A stretch of 64,000 nt of DNA from Enterococcus devriesei (GTDB lineage Bacteria; Bacillota; Bacilli; Lactobacillales; Enterococcaceae): positions 186,001-250,000 of the forward strand of contig NZ_JXKM01000004.1 in NCBI RefSeq assembly GCF_001885905.1. The letters run 5' to 3'. This document shows, in pieces, positions 60,695-64,000 of the stretch. The notes below the pieces were generated by a model. That model did not search any database. It saw only the letters and a program-made list of their open reading frames with translations, and was not told where the DNA came from. Every line of letters begins with the position of its first letter. Position 1 is the first letter of the stretch. The position numbers and the translations under genes were made by a program.

Positions 60695-63085
60695 CTACTC
60701 ACCTAATGGCAAAATCACCTGTGATTCACTTAAATCCAAGGTATAGTCAATTGCTTGATTGCCGCGCACTGTCATGCCAAAGTCCGTACCGTAAACGGCC
60801 AGACCGATTTGGCGGCCAGCTGGTAAATGATACAATGTCGGATGCAAAGCAAGCTCGATCTCAACAAATTCACCGGCTTTCAAATCATTCACTTTCCACG
60901 GATTTTCTCGATTTTGTAAATTGATATGACCTCGAGTAATCAATTTATACTCATCTTCTGCCCCTAATTTGAATTCGACCAGATTGTCTTCACGCCAATT
61001 TCGGCCTAATGGTAAGCCATGTAACGCCAAGGTATCTGGTACGGGCTTCAACCGTTTTGCTTGGCCGAAGTCGATCAATTCAAAGCTCAACATTCCTAGA
61101 TCAACACTCGATGCGACTTTGATTTTGACTTTTGGGCGGCCGTTTAAGAACAGGTCTTTGGTTAGAGCCTCCGTTTTAGCTAAATAACGATGACCGTCCA
61201 TCGGCCCCGTTTCCTTCAATTCTTTTTCCCATAACGCGATATTTTTAGTGTAGCCTTCGTATTGTTCTTTTGGTAATTGATCATTGAAAGTCACTTGCCC
61301 TGACCCAGCTGTTTCAGCCAACGCAGTCTGATTTAAATAGAAGACTTGCTCACTAGCAGGCGCCCAATCCCTCAAAGTCTCCCAGGTTTCGACTTCGGTA
61401 TTTTTTTGGTACACGATGTCTGGCAGAAGCTCTTTGGCATTGTTTTCCACGCCGTAAAGCTTATGACTCAACCATAAATTCATCATGTCTTGGAAATCCA
61501 ATGATGGCATATTATTGATATAAATGTGTTGTCCTTGATGCAAAATCAATTTCTTCGCCACCGGTACCTCCTTCAAAGCATCCCACAAATCAGCAACTTG
61601 CCGGGGTTTCACATTCCAGTCATTCAAACCATGGACCATCACCACATCACACTTGATGTCTTTGATGAATGGCAAATAATTTCGCTCATCCCAAAAGGTA
61701 TTATAATTGCCGGTCTTGCGGTCTTGCAAGTCTGCCATTTGCTTCAAGTAATCTAAAAAGAATTTTTTGCTATGGAGGTAGTCACCGGCGTTACGCATTT
61801 TACTGAAGGTTTCGATTGCGAGTACGTCCGCGTCTTCTCCAGGGAATCCACCTGGCGCAATGACTAGTCCGTTGTCACGATAATATTGATACCAATCAGA
61901 GATCGCCGCTTCCGAAATAATCGTTTCTAAGCCTTCAACTTGCCGCGTAGCACAGGCAGTCGCCAAAGTACCCAAATAAGATTTTCCCGTCATGGCTACT
62001 TTACCGTTGCTCCACCAAGCTTTGATGCGAATATTGTCAGTTCGGTTCGTGAAGGCCCGGCGATTGCCCGCCAACCATTCGATATAGGCAACCATCGCCG
62101 TCGTCTGCTCCACCGAACCGCAAGTTTGGATTCCATCAGAGTCGCGCGTACCGATCCCAGCGCCATAAACTACCGCAAAGCCGCGGGCTAAGAAGAAATC
62201 ATTCAAGCTGTGATTGTTTTCTTTCGTAAAGGTTTCCGTCGCATGGGTCGCCTTGCCCTTGACTGCTCGTTCAGCCGGCAATTCGACGGACTGAGCTTTG
62301 TATTGAATCTCTTCATAGGTGGTTTCGGTTGGCTCTTTGCGTTCTAACGGCACATTGACATCATAAGTCAATTCTTCGCCGGCAGGCCCGTTGACGCCTT
62401 GGCTGTAAGGACTCGCCGTAAATAAAGTCGCTACTTGTAAGCCGTCTTCCGTTTCCACCGGACGCAAAATTTCTAATTTCAATAAATCACGCTGACCATC
62501 TTGATCGGTATCTAACGGTGCTTCCACATAAACAACTTCGCGAATCAAACGAGACGTATCAAAGACCGCCTGCGCTTTGCCGTTAAAGAAGAAAGGTTTA
62601 CTGACTTCTTTGTCTAAATAGAAACCTTCAGCAGCTAGCTTGTCTAAATAATTCAAGCCGTTTTTCGTGTGGCTGGTCAATAATAAATACCACGCTTCGA
62701 TCACTGTCTCGCGAATGGAAAAATCGCCGTCAATCATAGGGACGCCGATTCGGTCGACTTCGGCTAAAACTTTTTTCTCATCAAAGTCGATCGTCGGTTC
62801 AAAGTCCAATAACTGCAGACCGACCGTATAAAAAACTTCCTTTGTCAGCGGACCACTCCCTTGATAGAAAGCCGCTAAATCGGTTGTTGAATCTGCTAAA
62901 AAATTCCCAAGCTTGCTGATAAAGCCGCTGTCATCTGTCACAGTCAAAAAGCTTTTACGTAAAAATTCAAAATACAGTTTTGTACCGTCTCGGTCTGAAT
63001 CCATCGTTAAAAAGCCCACTTGCCGCAATTCTTTTTTAGCTTCGTCTAAAGAGACGCGTTTAAGACCAAATTGATTTATTTTCAT
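60695..63085 (-). CDS. pepX: Xaa-Pro dipeptidyl-peptidase PepX
   Basis: 796 residues, as expected for lactic-acid-bacterial PepX. N-terminal X-PDAP domain (1-150), peptidase with the nucleophile motif GKSYLGTLATA (Ser near 376), Asp in DVMVHGLNDWNV and His in KLILHQGQHIYIN, and the C-terminal jelly-roll domain. It removes X-Pro dipeptides in the cytoplasm, needed for proline-rich peptides such as casein fragments. Monocistronic; ribosome site AAGGAGAGAT. Confidence 0.96.
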   Translation of the reverse strand: MKINQFGLKRVSLDEAKKELRQVGFLTMDSDRDGTKLYFEFLRKSFLTVTDDSGFISKLGNFLADSTTDLAAFYQGSGPLTKEVFYTVGLQLLDFEPTIDFDEKKVLAEVDRIGVPMIDGDFSIRETVIEAWYLLLTSHTKNGLNYLDKLAAEGFYLDKEVSKPFFFNGKAQAVFDTSRLIREVVYVEAPLDTDQDGQRDLLKLEILRPVETEDGLQVATLFTASPYSQGVNGPAGEELTYDVNVPLERKEPTETTYEEIQYKAQSVELPAERAVKGKATHATETFTKENNHSLNDFFLARGFAVVYGAGIGTRDSDGIQTCGSVEQTTAMVAYIEWLAGNRRAFTNRTDNIRIKAWWSNGKVAMTGKSYLGTLATACATRQVEGLETIISEAAISDWYQYYRDNGLVIAPGGFPGEDADVLAIETFSKMRNAGDYLHSKKFFLDYLKQMADLQDRKTGNYNTFWDERNYLPFIKDIKCDVVMVHGLNDWNVKPRQVADLWDALKEVPVAKKLILHQGQHIYINNMPSLDFQDMMNLWLSHKLYGVENNAKELLPDIVYQKNTEVETWETLRDWAPASEQVFYLNQTALAETAGSGQVTFNDQLPKEQYEGYTKNIALWEKELKETGPMDGHRYLAKTEALTKDLFLNGRPKVKIKVASSVDLGMLSFELIDFGQAKRLKPVPDTLALHGLPLGRNWREDNLVEFKLGAEDEYKLITRGHINLQNRENPWKVNDLKAGEFVEIELALHPTLYHLPAGRQIGLAVYGTDFGMTVRGNQAIDYTLDLSESQVILPLGE

Positions 63086-63246
63086 AGATATCTCTCCTTC
63101 TTTTTGAACCGAAAAATAGGCCCTACTAACAGTTGGGAAAAGTTAGACGAACATCCTTTTTTTCTGATAAAATAATTATAACAAAAACATTCGGCAAGTT
63201 CGGTTAAAGTTCAATGAAAACGCTTGCCTTAAAGGGGGATTTTTTT

Positions 63247-63534
63247 ATGGAAGAGACAGTATTTTGCCAAAGTTGCGGGATGCCGCTTACGGAGGGGCTT
63301 TACGGCACGGAACACGACGGCGCAAAAAATACGGACTATTGCTTATATTGCTATAAACACGGTGCCTTCACCGACGATCACACGATGGAAGAAATGATTG
63401 CTATCAGCCTGAAGCATATGGATCAATCCGGTCTGTTAACAGAACATGGGCAAACAAAAGAAGAAGCGGCTAAAATGATGTACGGCTTCTTTCCTGAATT
63501 GAAACGCTGGAAAAAGTATAACGAGAATAGTTGA
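63247..63534 (+). CDS. Small zinc-ribbon protein
   Basis: 95 residues from ATG 63247 (TAAAGGGGG upstream; the frame from 63214 lacks a site). Zinc ribbon VFCQSCGMPLTEGLYGTEHDGAKNTDYCLYCYKHGAF: two CxxC pairs. The remainder is helical and ends with MMYGFFPELKRWKKY, the pattern of the putative zinc-ribbon family of small proteins. Function unknown. A weak cre-like sequence lies at 63216-63229. Confidence 0.82.
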   Translation: MEETVFCQSCGMPLTEGLYGTEHDGAKNTDYCLYCYKHGAFTDDHTMEEMIAISLKHMDQSGLLTEHGQTKEEAAKMMYGFFPELKRWKKYNENS

Positions 63535-63601
63535 TAGACAAAAGTCAGAGCTAGTGAGATAATCCTTCCAATGAAAGCCTTTACCATTGGAGTGGATGTA
63601 G

Positions 63602-63964
63602 ATGTTTTTCAAGCATAAAGCAGAACCTGAAGAAGCACCACGGGATATTTGGGGCAGAGAGCCTTTAGCCTTATACGAAAAGGTCGGTCGCCCGATTGAA
63701 CGAAACGGAAAAGATTTGCTTCGTACGGTGAACGGCCAGCGAATTCAAGATTATATGGTTTTATTTTATCATAGCAAGCCGGATATTCGCGGAGTCGGCG
63801 GACTGCTGTACATTGGTGAATGGACCAACTATGGCTCTAAGCTTTATCGCGTCAATACCTTAATTTCGGCCGAAAAACTGGCGGTTCTAATCAGCGAAGA
63901 ATTGCAGCTGACAGGAAAAGACTTTTTAGTCAGCGGGACCAAGCTTGATCCGCGAATGATTTAA
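63602..63964 (+). CDS. Hypothetical protein (120 aa)
   Basis: Complete soluble protein of 120 residues that I do not recognise. The central GGLLYIGEWTNYGSKLYRVNTLISAEKLAVLISEELQLTGKDFLVSGTKLDPRMI looks like an alpha/beta domain. The ATG lies about ten bases after TTGGAGTGGATG. It lies 67 bases after the zinc-ribbon gene; cotranscription is possible. The window ends 36 bases later. Confidence 0.6.
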   Translation: MFFKHKAEPEEAPRDIWGREPLALYEKVGRPIERNGKDLLRTVNGQRIQDYMVLFYHSKPDIRGVGGLLYIGEWTNYGSKLYRVNTLISAEKLAVLISEELQLTGKDFLVSGTKLDPRMI

Positions 63965-64000
63965 TTTCTTCTATATAAATAAAAGCCAATCCTCATTAAA

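Noticed and set aside
63216-63229. cre-like TGAAAACGCTTGCC before the zinc-ribbon gene
   Set aside because: Two mismatches to the strict consensus and no catabolic gene nearby; kept only as a remark.

Overview
The window reads as chromosomal DNA of a low-GC Gram-positive coccus, most likely Enterococcus or a very close relative. The pointers are AGGAG-type ribosome sites with several TTG starts, an agmatine deiminase cluster in the enterococcal order aguR/aguB-aguD-aguA-aguC, a WxL surface protein with its DUF916/DUF3324 partner, two Mga-type regulators, a Met T-box and PepX. The species cannot be fixed from sequence alone. I see no rRNA, tRNA, prophage, CRISPR array or intact insertion sequence.

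Layout. 1-9.9 kb: mntH behind a DtxR-type operator, a DUF5131 protein, a membrane-anchored nuclease, a restriction-like gene broken by one amber codon, a PadR/DUF1700 operon, GNAT and pentapeptide genes, and an Spx paralogue. 10-14.1 kb: a probable yjdF riboswitch and yjdF, an M23-like protein, and a P1B metal ATPase convergent with a cysteine-free CsoR-family repressor. 14.4-20.4 kb: a transposase remnant, then a minus-strand methionine operon led by a Met-specific T-box: MetE-like methyltransferase, metN-metI-metQ, luxS, SDR. 20.6-24.3 kb: glycerate transporter, glycerate kinase and CdaR-type regulator. 24.6-29.3 kb: DUF1295 and DUF2177 membrane proteins around a fused FakA/FakB-like protein, and an Mga-type regulator. 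29.7-33.3 kb: MarR regulator, alpha-carbonic anhydrase, hydrolase, a 150-bp tandem repeat, YccF and TfoX-like genes.

33.4-40.1 kb is cell-surface territory: WxL pair, second Mga-type regulator, a YbaK-type deacylase, and a large secreted protein carrying about seven Cys/His/Asn/Asp-rich repeats behind a structured leader. 40.2-44.6 kb: a membrane-anchored unknown divergent from a class A penicillin-binding protein. 44.6-50.3 kb: the agmatine deiminase cluster, which converts imported agmatine to putrescine, ATP, CO2 and ammonia, with a perfect cre site, phased repeats and a leader hairpin. 50.4-64 kb: Ser-tailed coiled-coil protein, amino-acid permease, two divergent AI-2E-family proteins, Lrp/aminotransferase pair, TMEM175-like channel, EamA transporter, pepX and small genes.

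The most unusual items are a 120-nt repeat found twice, without gaps and at 83 percent identity, each time directly after a stop codon and with a compensated base pair; the Cys/His-rich repeat protein and its leader RNA; the exact 150-bp tandem repeat; and the CsoR-like regulator that lacks all cysteine ligands.
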